64,000 bases of DNA from Terebella lapidaria. Its lineage: Eukaryota; Annelida; Polychaeta; Terebellida; Terebellidae. The stretch is from assembly GCA_949152475.1 (NCBI GenBank), contig OX424570.1, positions 8,916,181 through 8,980,180 of the forward strand. Reading direction: 5' to 3'. Below, in pieces: positions 11,601 to 22,127 of this stretch. Every line of letters starts with the position of its first letter. Within the stretch, counting starts at the first letter, position 1. A model generated the notes under the pieces. It had not been told where the DNA came from. It saw only the letters and a list, made by a program, of their open reading frames with translations, and did no database searches. Position numbers and translations under genes: made by a program.

Positions 11601-13671
11601 GGACTGGAATTAATCAGGATTAGGACAGGATTAGCGAAAAGACAGGTTGTAACAGTCTGCAAGAGGGTGACTTTCACACACATAACCCCCACTGAGTTGT
11701 GGTGCCAACAGGGCCAAGGAAAATGGCTTTCCGTCATTGAATGGGAACCTGATATGGTGGAAAATATCGAACTGGTCAAACATGCATATTTACGAACAGA
11801 TCCAGACTTGCTATGCACACCGCCGTACAGGTGACCGGTATCATGGGTATGCTCACGCATGCGTACTGGCCTGACGTTATTGGATGGGGCTAGAAAGAAG
11901 TGTTTCTTGCAGGACATGACCTCAGTTCGCCGAGGACAGCCACAACTGAACGAAATTTGTCGTCCTGGGATCCATGGCCACACCAGATAGTAGCAATGAC
12001 TGACCATGTCATTCTCACTTTTGCCAGATATGGCTTTGTGTACTCCGTAAAGCTTAACGGGTGTGATGATTCCTCAATATTGCGAGTCATTGTTTGGATG
12101 CTTTAGATAGATACTTTATTGATCCTCAGTGGAAACTTGTTTTACAACTAAAAAGCACGGATATTTTAAAAACAAAGTAAAAGATACACACAGCACATGC
12201 ATACACACAACCAGCTATTACCACGGGAATGCATGCATGCTGCATTCACTGGTCATGTGTTACAAAATACAGGACATTACTCTTTATTTTAATGAAATTA
12301 TACAATAATATTGAAAAGTTGCGTTTCTTTTTTTGATCAGTATACTATCATCGTCAATCTTCACATGTTTGATTGTCCCTATCTGCTTATATTGCTTTGA
12401 TTGTCCCTATCTGCTTATATTGCGTCATGTTATTTTGCAATATTTCTTCATTCTGGAGACACAATTTTCCCGCCATCTTTGGCAATTTTTTTTTTTGGAA
12501 ATTCATCGGAATTTGAAAGGACAATCATTGATATAATAATTCCCAGCGCTATTAAATCGAAAGCATTCTTGCATGAATCTTTTTTGCCGATCATTACTTG
12601 ACCTCAGAAAAGTGGCAATGCTTTTAAGCTGAGCCAATCGCATACTTTCTCTTTGTGTACTGAGGAAACACATGTTTGGTCCTTTATTAAGGGAAACCTC
12701 ACGCACATAATTGTCTTATAATCGAATATAAACCCTCAGAAACACACTCTCCAAAACGATTCAACAGGGAGCATTCCTTTCTTGGAAAACAATACACGTG
12801 TTTAGTGTAAATGTTGCAAGTACATAATTCGGAGTATATTTTATTAGAATTGTGAATATATCCGAATATTTTTTTTCGTGTGTGGATATGCCTAATATAA
12901 ATCAGCCAAAGTGATCACGTCGCAATGCTTGTTCCCATAAATAAAATACGTCATATAATGTTTATTCAGTGCCCTAATTTATACTTTCCCTAATCTATGT
13001 GAGCCAGTGTCTTTGGATAAACTGTTTGGTTGGGCTTTGTATTTATTGTAAAATTTTGTTATTGGCATCATCAAAATCTGACTCTATTGGTGGTAATTGA
13101 TTGGTGGTAATAGATTGAATAGATTATTCAAATCCGTCCATGGATTCGGTCTTGGATTATGAATTTGTCTGTGTGTCGGTATCTATTTCTAGTTTTATAG
13201 CTTGATTGGAGATTTGTACTCACACGTAATCCCATCCCTGTATCTCCACTCATTGACCGCACTCCTCCGTCCTGCCACCCAGACTCTGTCAGAGTCCCCA
13301 GACGTATCCAGATTGTTTATGAGCTCTCTGGTTCTATTTTGTGTGTCTACATCCTTGATGGTCGCCAGAGTTGTTCCGTTTGATTCACACGCCGTCTTGG
13401 CATCGGTCCAGTTCAGGCCGGTATCCAATGAAGTCTCCCATAGATACAGACACGGGGTGGTGCTACAGTTATTACCAATCAGCTGGTGCTCGGTCGTTAC
13501 CATGATAACTACACCTGGTTAAATAAGTCAAGAGAATGAAATTGATCCTAACCTGTGATAACCAGAACGTGTTAGGATTGATCTAATTGGGTGGATTAAT
13601 CAGATTTTGAGTATGCAGTGGTAAAACATACCCAATACCCAGAAGACGGCCCAGTATATTCTCTCCAGCAT
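8663..13671 (-). CDS. Gene B: dual-CTLD type I membrane receptor, tail type 1 (complete)
   Basis: Eight coding exons: 13632..13671 signal peptide (M-L-E-R-I-Y-W-A-V-F-W), 13224..13514 CTLD-1a, 10977..11123 CTLD-1b, 10071..10310 CTLD-2a, 9693..9854 CTLD-2b, 9435..9593 stalk, 9205..9274 transmembrane, 8663..9071 tail and stop. They sum to 1518 bases, or 505 residues, with no internal stop. CTLD-1 has C-L-Y-L-W...VWVAGRRS and then Q-S-D-N-C-D-E; CTLD-2 has W-Y-D-H-Q-T-Y-C-Y, M-W-L-G-I-D-R-H-P-W-E-W and N-N-W-I-A-E-D-C. The stalk is Thr/Ser/Pro-rich. The membrane exon reads V-V-A-V-V-V-P-V-G-V-V-V-I-V-V-I-I and is followed by basic R-K-R-K. The tail has tyrosines in S-P-Y-S-M, S-L-Y-G-A, V-Y-A-M-P and V-Y-A-L-V. 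The protein is inferred to sit at the cell surface with tail inside; ligand and signalling partner are unknown. Confidence 0.85.
10596..10968. repeat. tRNA-like SINE fragments in opposite orientation
   Basis: Polymerase III-like box B strings GGTTCGAA occur at about 10687 and 10925 (+) and, reversed, at about 10626. A box A-like TTGGTAGAGTGTTGG occurs at about 10888, and its reverse-strand relative near 10665. Both halves share GGTCCTGGGTTCGAA and GGGCAAGT. They read as tRNA-derived repeats, not tRNA genes, because no cloverleaf closes. The right fragment ends within about 15 bases of the CTLD-1b splice donor of gene B. Confidence 0.6.
11369..12340 (+). mobile_element. Degenerate Tc1/mariner-like DNA transposon
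   Basis: Left end CTGACCAAAAAAAAAACGCA and right end TTGCGTTTCTTTTTTTGATC plus AG form inverted termini, flanked on both sides by TA (11367-11368, 12341-12342). The matching intron of gene F (52315-52345) reads straight through as an empty site. TA duplication and termini fit Tc1/mariner. A + strand frame with broken coding sense (L-W-C-Q-Q-G...K-W-L-S-V) faintly resembles the Tc1 transposase core, but stops interrupt it. It sits in the CTLD-1 intron of gene B. Confidence 0.7.
13005..13130 (+). repeat. Degenerate fragment of the 364-bp repeat family
   Basis: Contains AGTGTCTTTGGAT, GGCTTTGTATTTATTG and ATTGGCATCATCAAAATCTG in the same order as the 364-bp unit at 58738-60642, with substitutions and a short deletion. 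Lies in the CTLD-1 intron of gene B. Confidence 0.75.
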
Positions 13672-13794
13672 CTTGAATTCCTAATTGATCCAACTCTCGT
13701 TCTAAAATCCCAGTCAAAAACAGTCTGTACACGGCATACTGCTAGTTGAAATGAGGAGAAGTGAAGTTACATATTGAATCCCCTGTTAGACAAC

Positions 13795-13837
13795 CAGGAA
13801 GTTTGGATAGTTTGATACTTAATCCATGTTATATGGG
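13795..13837 (-). promoter_or_regulatory. Gene B promoter block: ETS-like motif and TATA-like box
   Basis: CAGGAAGT lies at 13795-13802 (+), 124 bases upstream of the start codon, with a CATATAAC string about 30 bases further upstream. The arrangement matches gene A and the other paralogues; the role is inferred. Confidence 0.45.
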
Positions 13838-14553
13838 TAGTGCCAGGCCATATAGATTCTGAATACATTTGGAAGTGTTCCACGTCTTTATACAAAAATT
13901 ATCGATTGTTAAATTTAATGACAGACATGTGACGAATACATCATTCTGTTGCCTACGGCTGGAAATGTCTACAATGTTGAAATAGTACCTGTGTAAACTA
14001 ATATTTCATTGTCTCAAATGAAGTGAATATTATACAAGTTGAATGTCTTTATTTGCATATGTTGATATTCTCATTTGTGTAATATTCCAATATTTTGGTC
14101 AACAGTTCCTACACAATAGGCAGTTAATATGCATTCGGACAAATAATGACAATGAAGGAACCGATACACTCACAGCCAACTGGCAGCGGAAGGAAGTATA
14201 CCCACAATTCAAACATATAAAGCCTTTATCAACTTGGTTTTCCACCAATTTTCAGAAAATCACAATACATGACTGAGAAAGCAAGGTTTGTTGTTGAACA
14301 ATGTTGGTGAATAAGATTGTGATCGTTGTAGACAATTTGTCGTAATAACCAGAGAAAACAAATTCCGAATAGAAGCGCGATGAGCTAAACCGATCACAGA
14401 GTCATTGGATGGACCATTATGATATAAAACATGAAGTTATGAATTCTCTCAGCAACGTTGGATAAAGCATGAGGAATTTTGTAACTTTTATTTTCTTTCA
14501 GATATACAGCAGTTAGGCACTTTCCAATCAAGGAACTGCAAAATATGGTACAG

Positions 14554-17500
14554 TCATTGCAGTTTATCATACAAATTTGGTGTCTCCACAGTGTTCACGT
14601 ACACACTCGGGGCTTCGTACGTATTGGTGCCCTCTTGATGACCTGGGAGTCCCGTGCGGGAAATCCCCACGTCCTCGTACTGTATGACGTCATTGGCTGG
14701 AGACGAGATTGTGAGATTTCCTGTAGATCCTTGGTCGATGACGTCTGTATTTACACGGGTATGATCCTGTTCCATCCCTGTATTTTCATAATCTCTTGGG
14801 CCAGAGAGTTGAACAGTTTGACCAGCCTTACGAGATTTTCTGGACAAGTAATAGAAGTACCGAAAATTTGAAGAAACAAAGAATATTATACGTACATGCA
14901 TTCGTCTTTACATATATAATTCTGTATGTAAAATGTATTTCCGAGATCTCCTAGGCAATGACATAAGTACCGAAAATCCAGACAAACAAAGAACATATAT
15001 TTTTCTCTGCACGCATACTGGATGTAAATTGTATTTCCATGTGTTGCATAACAATATTAATGAACGATATATTTAAAATTTTTCAAACATATTTACCGAA
15101 CAAGGATGATAACGAAAACCACCACAACACCGACCACTATTGTGACCGACACTGCCACAGTCACAGCTGTAAATATTGGTGTATGGACATCATACCTATG
15201 GTTTAATGCTATGTTTATGGTGAAGAAACGCCGAATTATTGTTGATTCCATATCAAGTAACAACTCGCACAATGAATTGAACCCATAATTATAAAAAAAA
15301 TCTACTATCAATATGTATAACCAAAAATCAGAAGGAACCAAAAATTATACGATGAAAACAAAAACATCGAATCCGAATATGACGCCCACAAAATTTCCAA
15401 TTATACCAACACATTTAAGGCCCACTTCAGTACCACAATTGGGATAATCTAATGATTACGGTGCTTCGTGTACAAATACAAAACATACGATGTCAATGTG
15501 GATAACTACAGGTATCAGATGAACTCACTGGTGACAGGGAAGCCTGATCCAGGTTCAGTGTTGGTGTCAGAAGTAGCTGTAATGATGGGATTGGATGGTG
15601 CTCCAGTAGTGGACTGGTCTGTACTGTGGGTACTTCTCGTTAGTTGGTCGCTCTGTGTACTGTCTGGTGAGCTGCTAGCTTCTGGAAATTCAGATGTTCA
15701 ACAAATGCACACTGAATGTGTTGCAGGCACATTTGTATTTATGTTTCACGCAATATCTAATGCATGTGCTTGTGCCACGTACCCTCCATGCATAGAAAGT
15801 GTCGCATCCGCCGGAAACAGTCTTCAGCTACCCAGTTGTTCTGTTCACCAGAGTTCTCAAGAGACACGCATTCTCTGGGATATTCCCATATTGGTGCGCG
15901 TCGCCAGAAGAAGAATGGCATCCTTTCAGAGTTCTCGGAATCTAGTGATCGGTATGTATTTATTTACTGTCAGTTTGTGCCAAGATATTTTAAGTAATAT
16001 CCGCCCTTATAGAAAGGAAAACCATATAAAATAAACTGGTATATCACTTATATATTCAAAATATTCAATGGGAACTCGGAATGATGCAGTTTTTACCATT
16101 GTGTTTATCAGAGACCCATTCCCAGGTGTGACGGTTTATTCCTAGCCACATTCTTTTGTGTCTGGAACTCTGATGGAATGTAAGTATCAATCAATTACCA
16201 CCAATAGTCAGATTTTGATTATGCCAAAAACAAACGTGAAATAGAACATTTCGGAATAGAAACAAAGCCCGACCAAATAGTTTATCCACAGACACACTGG
16301 CGTCATCAGGGGCAGACAGTGTGTTAAATGTAGTTGTTTTTTTACTGTACACCTGATGGAATTAGTATACAACTGCCCAACAACCTATGAAAACAATTTA
16401 GAAATCTGAAACAACCCCCATGGAATAGATATATGACAAGTACATAAGTACCTAATCACAAGCCAGAAGGCTACTGAGTTGATGGTATCCTCGGGGACAG
16501 ATTCAACGTCCGCCAGCAGTGACACCGACTCAGTGGTATGAATGTAAGTATCAATCAATTACCACCAATAGTCAGATTTTGATTATGCCAAAAACAAACG
16601 TAAAATAGAACATAATGGAACTCCATTGTCATGTTGATGGCTTCCCGCAAAGTATCATTCATGACGTGTAGATAAGGTGTGTCACCACCATACTCCAGGT
16701 AGCAGTATGTCTGTTGGTCGTACCAGTTTCCGTTAATGTCGTAGACCACGTAGCACAGATCGTCAAACCACACTGACGTTTCTCCAGATAAACAAGAAAC
16801 TGCCAAATGACGAACAAATAACACACTGATTTCAAAGTGTGGAGGGGTGTTGTATGGGTTTGCTAATGAATATTACAAATGTACTATGGATGCCTGAAAG
16901 TGAACAGCGATAGTAAAGGGAATGTATGAACGAAAGTTCATAGCCTCTTTCCCGTGCATCTGGGGTTTGTTGATTGTAGTATCAGTTTCGCTGCTAGAAT
17001 GAGCAAACACACCTGCATCTTGTGATTGGTACTGACACACCCTGCGGGCGTTGCTATCGATTTCATCACAGTTATCGGACTGTAGAGCGCCATTTTTGAG
17101 TTCGAGGAAAAGGCAGCTGACATATGACTGACGTCCCTCTGGGTCCAGAGGTGATGGAACTATTTGTGGGTCATACAACTATGATAATTATATGCGTTTC
17201 AGATTGGTTACATTCAGTTTGAGTATTTCGTGTAATGAGGAATGTAGGACTGTAAACACCATTACACGTCCATACGGATATGTATATAGAGTTCACATTG
17301 ATACTGAAACAAATATATACCCACATTGAGTGCCGTTCCTATACCGCCAGACACTGTCATCACTCCTCCGTCCTGCCACCCAGACTACCGCAGACATTCC
17401 TAAATTTTTGATAATCTCCCGGGTCCTGTTCTGTGTCTCTATGTCACGGATGGTCGCCAGACTTGTCCCAATTGATTCGCAAGCTTCCTTGGCACCAGTC

Positions 17501-17765
17501 CAGTTTAGGCGGGAATCCCTGGTAGTCCTCCAGAGATACACACACGAGGTTGTGCTACAGTTAGTCGCAACCAGCTGGGGGTCAGCCGATGTCATGACAA
17601 CTACACCTGGGAATGCAATGAAGAGAATGACATCAATCATTATCCGATCCTGGCATGAGATCGAAATAAACTGAGTTTGATATTTATTTTAAATAACTTT
17701 TGAACATGTATTGGTATAAACATACCTAATACCCATGAAGCTGTCCAGTATATTGTTTCCAGCAT
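14554..17765 (-). pseudogene. Gene C: dual-CTLD receptor, tail type 2, exon interrupted by insertion
   Basis: Exons: 17726..17765 signal peptide, 17325..17606 CTLD-1a, 17013..17159 CTLD-1b, CTLD-2a split as 16624..16799 and 16097..16170, 15783..15941 CTLD-2b, 15529..15681 stalk, 15097..15166 transmembrane, 14554..14839 tail. CTLD-2a breaks off after R-E-A-I-N-M-T-M-E at a 445-base insertion flanked by TGGAACTC. Removing it with one flank copy leaves 250 bases, two short of a multiple of three, and the usual donor has become CTGATAAA (a GTAAAA lies 12 bases later). The insert reads to a stop. All other exons are open. The tail has five tyrosines, including I-Q-Y-E-D-V and V-Y-V-N-T. It is probably a null allele or pseudogene; an intact allele could exist elsewhere. 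Confidence 0.7.
16171..16615 (-). mobile_element. 1.2 units of the 364-bp repeat inserted in an exon of gene C
   Basis: Flanked by TGGAACTC on both sides (16163-16170 and 16616-16623), an 8-base target duplication. The insert holds one full unit plus a partial second, joined at GGTATGAATGTAAGTATC just as in the 58.7-60.6 kb array. The orientation is opposite to that array. A non-integer number of units within one target duplication suggests insertion of an already tandem or circular form. Confidence 0.8.
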
Positions 17766-17878
17766 AATTATTAATTGATCCAACTCCCTTTCCAAAAGTG
17801 GAAAACCACCTGACACGGCACACTGCTAGTTGAAATGAGAACCGCTGGAGCTATGTATTGAATCCTCTGTCAGACAAC

Positions 17879-17886
17879 CAGGAAGT
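17879..17886 (-). promoter_or_regulatory. Gene C upstream CAGGAAGT motif
   Basis: CAGGAAGT (+ strand) 114 bases upstream of the start codon, inside ACAACCAGGAAGTTCATAG, which is conserved in the other paralogues. TA-rich sequence follows at 17895-17905. Confidence 0.4.
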
Positions 17887-18946
17887 TCATAGTTATAGCT
17901 ATATATAGATAAAACAGCCAGGAAATGTAGGTAGGACTAGGCCCTATATATTTTGTATACATTTGACAGTGCTTCAAGTCTGTAAACATCGTATTGTTGA
18001 TTAGTAAAATGCTGACATACAAATAAAAAATTACCTGAACCATGACATTTTGTATAATGTCTACTTTGTTCAAGGTTATTTCAATCATAATGCAGTATTT
18101 AAAGTTAGTTATCAGTATTTTTTTAACCCTTGCTGACAGACATTGCTTGGTCGTGTATCATACAGTGTGTGCATGTATTTGATGCCCAATTAAAATACAA
18201 GACGCTTCACTTGATCACCGATTTAACGAAATCTTTTGGAGGAGACATGAGACACTTGCATGAAGATAAAACATAACCACAATAATCCATTACATAGACT
18301 TCATTAGGCATTAAAATATTGATCAACAGTGGTTTAGTGAATGGAATAAAATCAGATGATGCGCAATATTGCTCATAGTCAATTCCACCCCCCCCCCCCC
18401 CTCCCGGCAATGCATAGTGAATCCTTATAACTGTAGTATAGATGCAACCAATAATGTTTAAGTGCGAACGAAATTGATGACTTGATCACTAACATTTTTA
18501 TATCATAATTTATTTACTGTCATGCTTTTCTTGTTTCATTCGCATGTACCTTTCTGTATCACGTTAAGCAATGATCAATAGACGATATAGATGTATACAG
18601 CCCAATGGTTGGAGGTTATTGTTACTTACTGTTATGGATCATAAACAAGAAAGAATTGCACAGCCTCGTTCAAATGATGCTGATATATTTTTCCAGGTTT
18701 GGCCTCTTGAAATATTCAGCTTGGTAAGGGAAATGTTTAATGTGTGATGATGTCGTTGCAACACAATTATGCTACATTTCATTTCAATCCTTACAGTAGT
18801 ATTTTGTACACTGGGAATCATAATGATTGCCCTAATGTATTTCACGACATTATTGTTATGATCACAGCACAGCATAAATACATAGAACAAATTGGTGACG
18901 CTATGATTCTCATGGTGACATGATGACACGACCATGAAATACTTAC
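17887..18946. other. Intergenic DNA upstream of gene C
   Basis: AT-rich, with a C-tract near 18388-18401. No gene is supported. The duplicated block begins near 18772. Confidence 0.5.
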
Positions 18947-19058
18947 CTGATTCACATTTGGGATCGATATCGGCTGGGAGGAATCGGGCTACATTTAGAA
19001 CAAAAATAAATACATCATACGACACACACCGCACCACTGGAACAGCACAATATAACAT
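18947..19058 (-). CDS. Orphan signal-peptide-like first exon, copy 1
   Basis: ATG at 19058, 112 bases open, ending at TCAG/GTAAGTATTTC, a strong donor in phase 1, the same phase as the receptor signal exons. It encodes a hydrophobic stretch (V-F-I-F-V-L-N-V-A-R-F) followed by D-P-K-C-E-S. No partner exon was recognised. It could be an alternative first exon for gene C, whose CTLD-1a acceptor at 17606 is phase-compatible, or the remnant of a lost gene. A near-identical copy lies at 21438-21549. Confidence 0.45.
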
Positions 19059-19672
19059 GATTGGTTATACAAGTTGCCTCTATGGTGTACAACGACGGGC
19101 ATTCTTGGATTTCGGGTTTTCACATATGAAAAGAAGGCGAAAACGCGAAAACTTAAGAGTTTGAAGCGAAAACTCAAAGGACGAGGCAAAAACTCAAAAT
19201 CCGACAAAGGATCAGGTCGAAAAGTAAAAAAAAAAAACACGATTCGGGAAAAAATGAAAACACGAAGCAAAAAAAGTCAAGATTGAATTTCGGTATGATT
19301 TTGCTTCGTAATTTCGTTATACCGCTTCGTGTTTTCGTTATTTCGCCAGAAATCATCGTATAATATGTGCACATGCGCAGTATTACACACCAAATTAACG
19401 TTACAGTAACTCGGACCAATCGGGGAATTTTTGTGGGTGAACGGGCGGGGCGAGGATTGTGTGTGTGTGGCGGGAGGGGGGTTGCATTACAGAGGGACTA
19501 AACTGATTGAATTTCATTTAAGAGTATACATTATTTTATAGGGCACTATACATATTATTGGCCTGACATCAATGATTAGGTGCCCCTCATGGGCAATAAT
19601 AGGTTGAGAACAGAAAATCCCCGTCAAGGGTTATTTCCGGAAAACAGCGATTTGCTATAAGGTGGCATGAAG

Positions 19673-21264
19673 CTACGGTGGCTTAGATTCGCCATCACGT
19701 TTAATTTACACCAAATTCAGTTTCCACCTCGGCGAGAACCCTTTTCACCCCGGTGAAAACCTTCTCACCCCGGTGAGAACCTTATCACCCCGGTGAGAAC
19801 CTTCTCACCCCAGCGAGAACCTTCTCACCCTGGCGAGAACCTTCTCACCCCGGTGAAAACCTTCTCACCCTGGTGAAAACCTTCTCACCCCGGTGAGAAC
19901 CTTCTCACCCCCGTGAGAACCTTATCACCCCGGTGAGAACCTTCTCACCCCGGCGAGAACCTTCTCACCCCGGTGAAAACCTTTTCACCCCGGTGAATAC
20001 CTTCTCACCCCGGTGAATACCTTCTCACCCCGGCGAGAACCTTCTCACCCCGGCGAGAACCTTCTCACCCCGGTGAAAACCTTCTCACCCTGGTGAAAAC
20101 CTTCTCACCCCGGTGAGAACCTTCTCACCCCGGTGAAAACCTTCTCACCCCGGTGAGAACCTTATCACCCCGGTGAAAACCTTCTCACCCCGGAGAACCT
20201 TATCACCCCGGTGAAAACCTTCTCACCCTGGTGAGAACCTTCTCACCCCGGCGAGAACCTTCTCACCCCGGCGAGAACCTTCTCACCCTGGTGAAAACCT
20301 TCTCACCTCGGTGAAAACTTTCTCACCCCGGTGAAAACCTTCTCACCCCGATGAAAACCTTCTCACCCCGGTGAAAACCTTATCACCCCGGTGAGAACCT
20401 TATCACCCTGGTGAGAACCTTCTCACCCCGGCGAGAACCTTCTCACCCCGGAGAAAACCTTTTCACCCCGGTGAATACCTTCTCACCCTGGTGGGAACCT
20501 TTTCACCCCGGTGAATACCTTCTCACCCTGGTGAGAACCTTCTCACCCTGGTGAGAACCTTCTCACCCTGGTGAGAACCTCACCCCGGTGAAAACCTTCT
20601 CACCCCGGTGAAAACCTTCTCACCTCGGTGAAAACCTTCTCACCTCGGTGAAAACCTTCTCACCCCGGTGAGAACCTTCTCACCCCGGTGAGAACCTTCT
20701 CACCCCGTTGAAAACCTTCTCACCCCGTTGAAAACCTTCTCACCCCGGTGAATATCTTCTCACCCCGGTGAATACCTTCTCACCCCGGTGAGAACCTTCT
20801 CACCCCGGTGAGAACCTTCTAACCCCGGTGAGAACCTTCTCACCCCGGTGAGAACCTTCTCACCCCGGTGAGAACCTTTTCACCCCGGTGAGAACTTTCT
20901 CACCCCGGTGAAAACCTTCTCACCCCCGTGAGAATCTTTTCACCCCGGTGAAAACCTTCTCACCCCGGTAAAAACCTTCTCACCCCGGTGAAAACCTTCT
21001 CACCCAGGTGAAAACCTTCTCACCTAGGTGGAATCTCACGTGGCATCGAGAGGTCATGTGACAAGTAGAATCTTTGCTGACATTGATAGTATTGTGAGTA
21101 TTAGATTCACCGTGGTGAGAAGGTTTTCACCGGGGTGAGAAGGTTTTCACCAGCGTGAGAAAGTTTTCACCGAGGTGAGAAGGTTTTCACCAGGGTGAGA
21201 AGGTTCTCGCCGGGGTGAGAAGGTTCTCGCTGGGGTGAGAAGGTTCTCACCGGGGTGATAAGAT
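19673..21264. mobile_element. Truncated copy of the minisatellite foldback element
   Basis: Starts CTACGGTGGCTTAGATTCGC after ATGAAG, as the complete element at 22128-24246 does. The left arm is about 65 units of the 20-base repeat CTTCTCACCCCGGTGAGAAC (19730-21030), followed by a unique spacer and the first eight or so units of the inverted arm. The rest of the right arm is missing at the duplication breakpoint. Confidence 0.8.
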
Positions 21265-21437
21265 ACATTTCATTTCAATCCTTACAGAAGTATTTTGTAC
21301 ACTGGGAATCATAATGATTGCCCTAATGTATTTCACGACATTATTGTTATGATCACAGCACAGCATAAATACATAGAACAAATTGGTGACGCTATGATTC
21401 TCATGGTGACATGATGACACGACCATGAAATACTTAC

Positions 21438-21549
21438 CAGATTCACATTTGGGATCGATATCGGCTGGAAGGAATCGGGCTACATTTAGAACAAAAATAA
21501 ATACATCATACGACACACACCGCACCACTGGAACAGCACAATATAACAT
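21438..21549 (-). CDS. Orphan signal-peptide-like first exon, copy 2
   Basis: Second copy of the 112-base exon at 18947-19058, with the same start, same reading frame and intact GTAAGT donor (exon end TCTG instead of TCAG). It came with the 2.49-kb duplication. Decayed relatives lie near 6.1 kb and 48.4 kb. Confidence 0.45.
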
Positions 21550-22127
21550 GATTGGTTATACAAGTTGCCTCTATGGTGTTCAACGACGGGCATTCTTGGA
21601 TTTCGGGTTTTCACATATGAAAAGAAGGCGAAAACGCGAAAACTTAAGAGTTTGAAGCGAAAACTCAAAGGACGAGGCAAAAACTCAAAATCCGACAAAG
21701 GATGAGGTCGAAAAGTAAAAAAAAAAAACACGATTCGGGAAAAAATGAAAACACGAAGCAAAAAAATTTCGTTATACCGCTTCGTGTTTTCGTTATTTCG
21801 CCAGAAATCATCGTATAATATGTGCACATGCGCAGTATTACACACCAAATTAACGTTACAGTAACTCGGACCAATCGGGGAATTTTTGTGGGTGAACGGG
21901 CGGGGCGAGGATTGTGTGTGTGTGGCGGGAGGGGGGTTGCATTACAGAGGGACTAAACTGATTGAATTTCATTTAAGAGTATACATTATTTTATAGGGCA
22001 CTATACATATTATTGGCCTGACATCAATGATTAGGTGCCCCTCATGGGCAATAATAGGTTGAGAACAGAAAATCCCCGTCAAGGGTTATTTCCGGAAAAC
22101 AGCGATTTGCTATAAGGTGGCATGAAG

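Larger units (their letters stand above)
18772..21264. repeat. About 2.49-kb tandem duplication, copy 1 (copy 2 begins at 21265)
   Basis: ACATTTCATTTCAATCCTTA occurs near 18773 and 21266, and the next 890 bases agree almost base for base, including the orphan exon. Copy 2 lacks about 50 bases of copy 1 after GAAGCAAAAAA. Copy 1 stops inside the right minisatellite arm (…GGGGTGATAAG) and joins copy 2 with only short homology (TACATTTC). Confidence 0.9.

Noticed and set aside
11567-12007. 146-codon minus-strand frame in the mariner-like element
   Set aside because: Faint transposase sense is on the other strand; this frame has no motif and biased composition.
13202-13522. Long + strand frames opposite CTLD-1a exons (also 4219-4503, 17330-17674, 36604-36948, 53623-53943)
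   Set aside because: They are antisense shadows that appear at the same place in every paralogue because the sense exon is conserved; no independent start, splice or codon evidence.
16097-16799. Treating the 445-bp insert in gene C as a normal intron
   Set aside because: No GT/AG at its borders, it is flanked by a target duplication, and removing it leaves a frame error.
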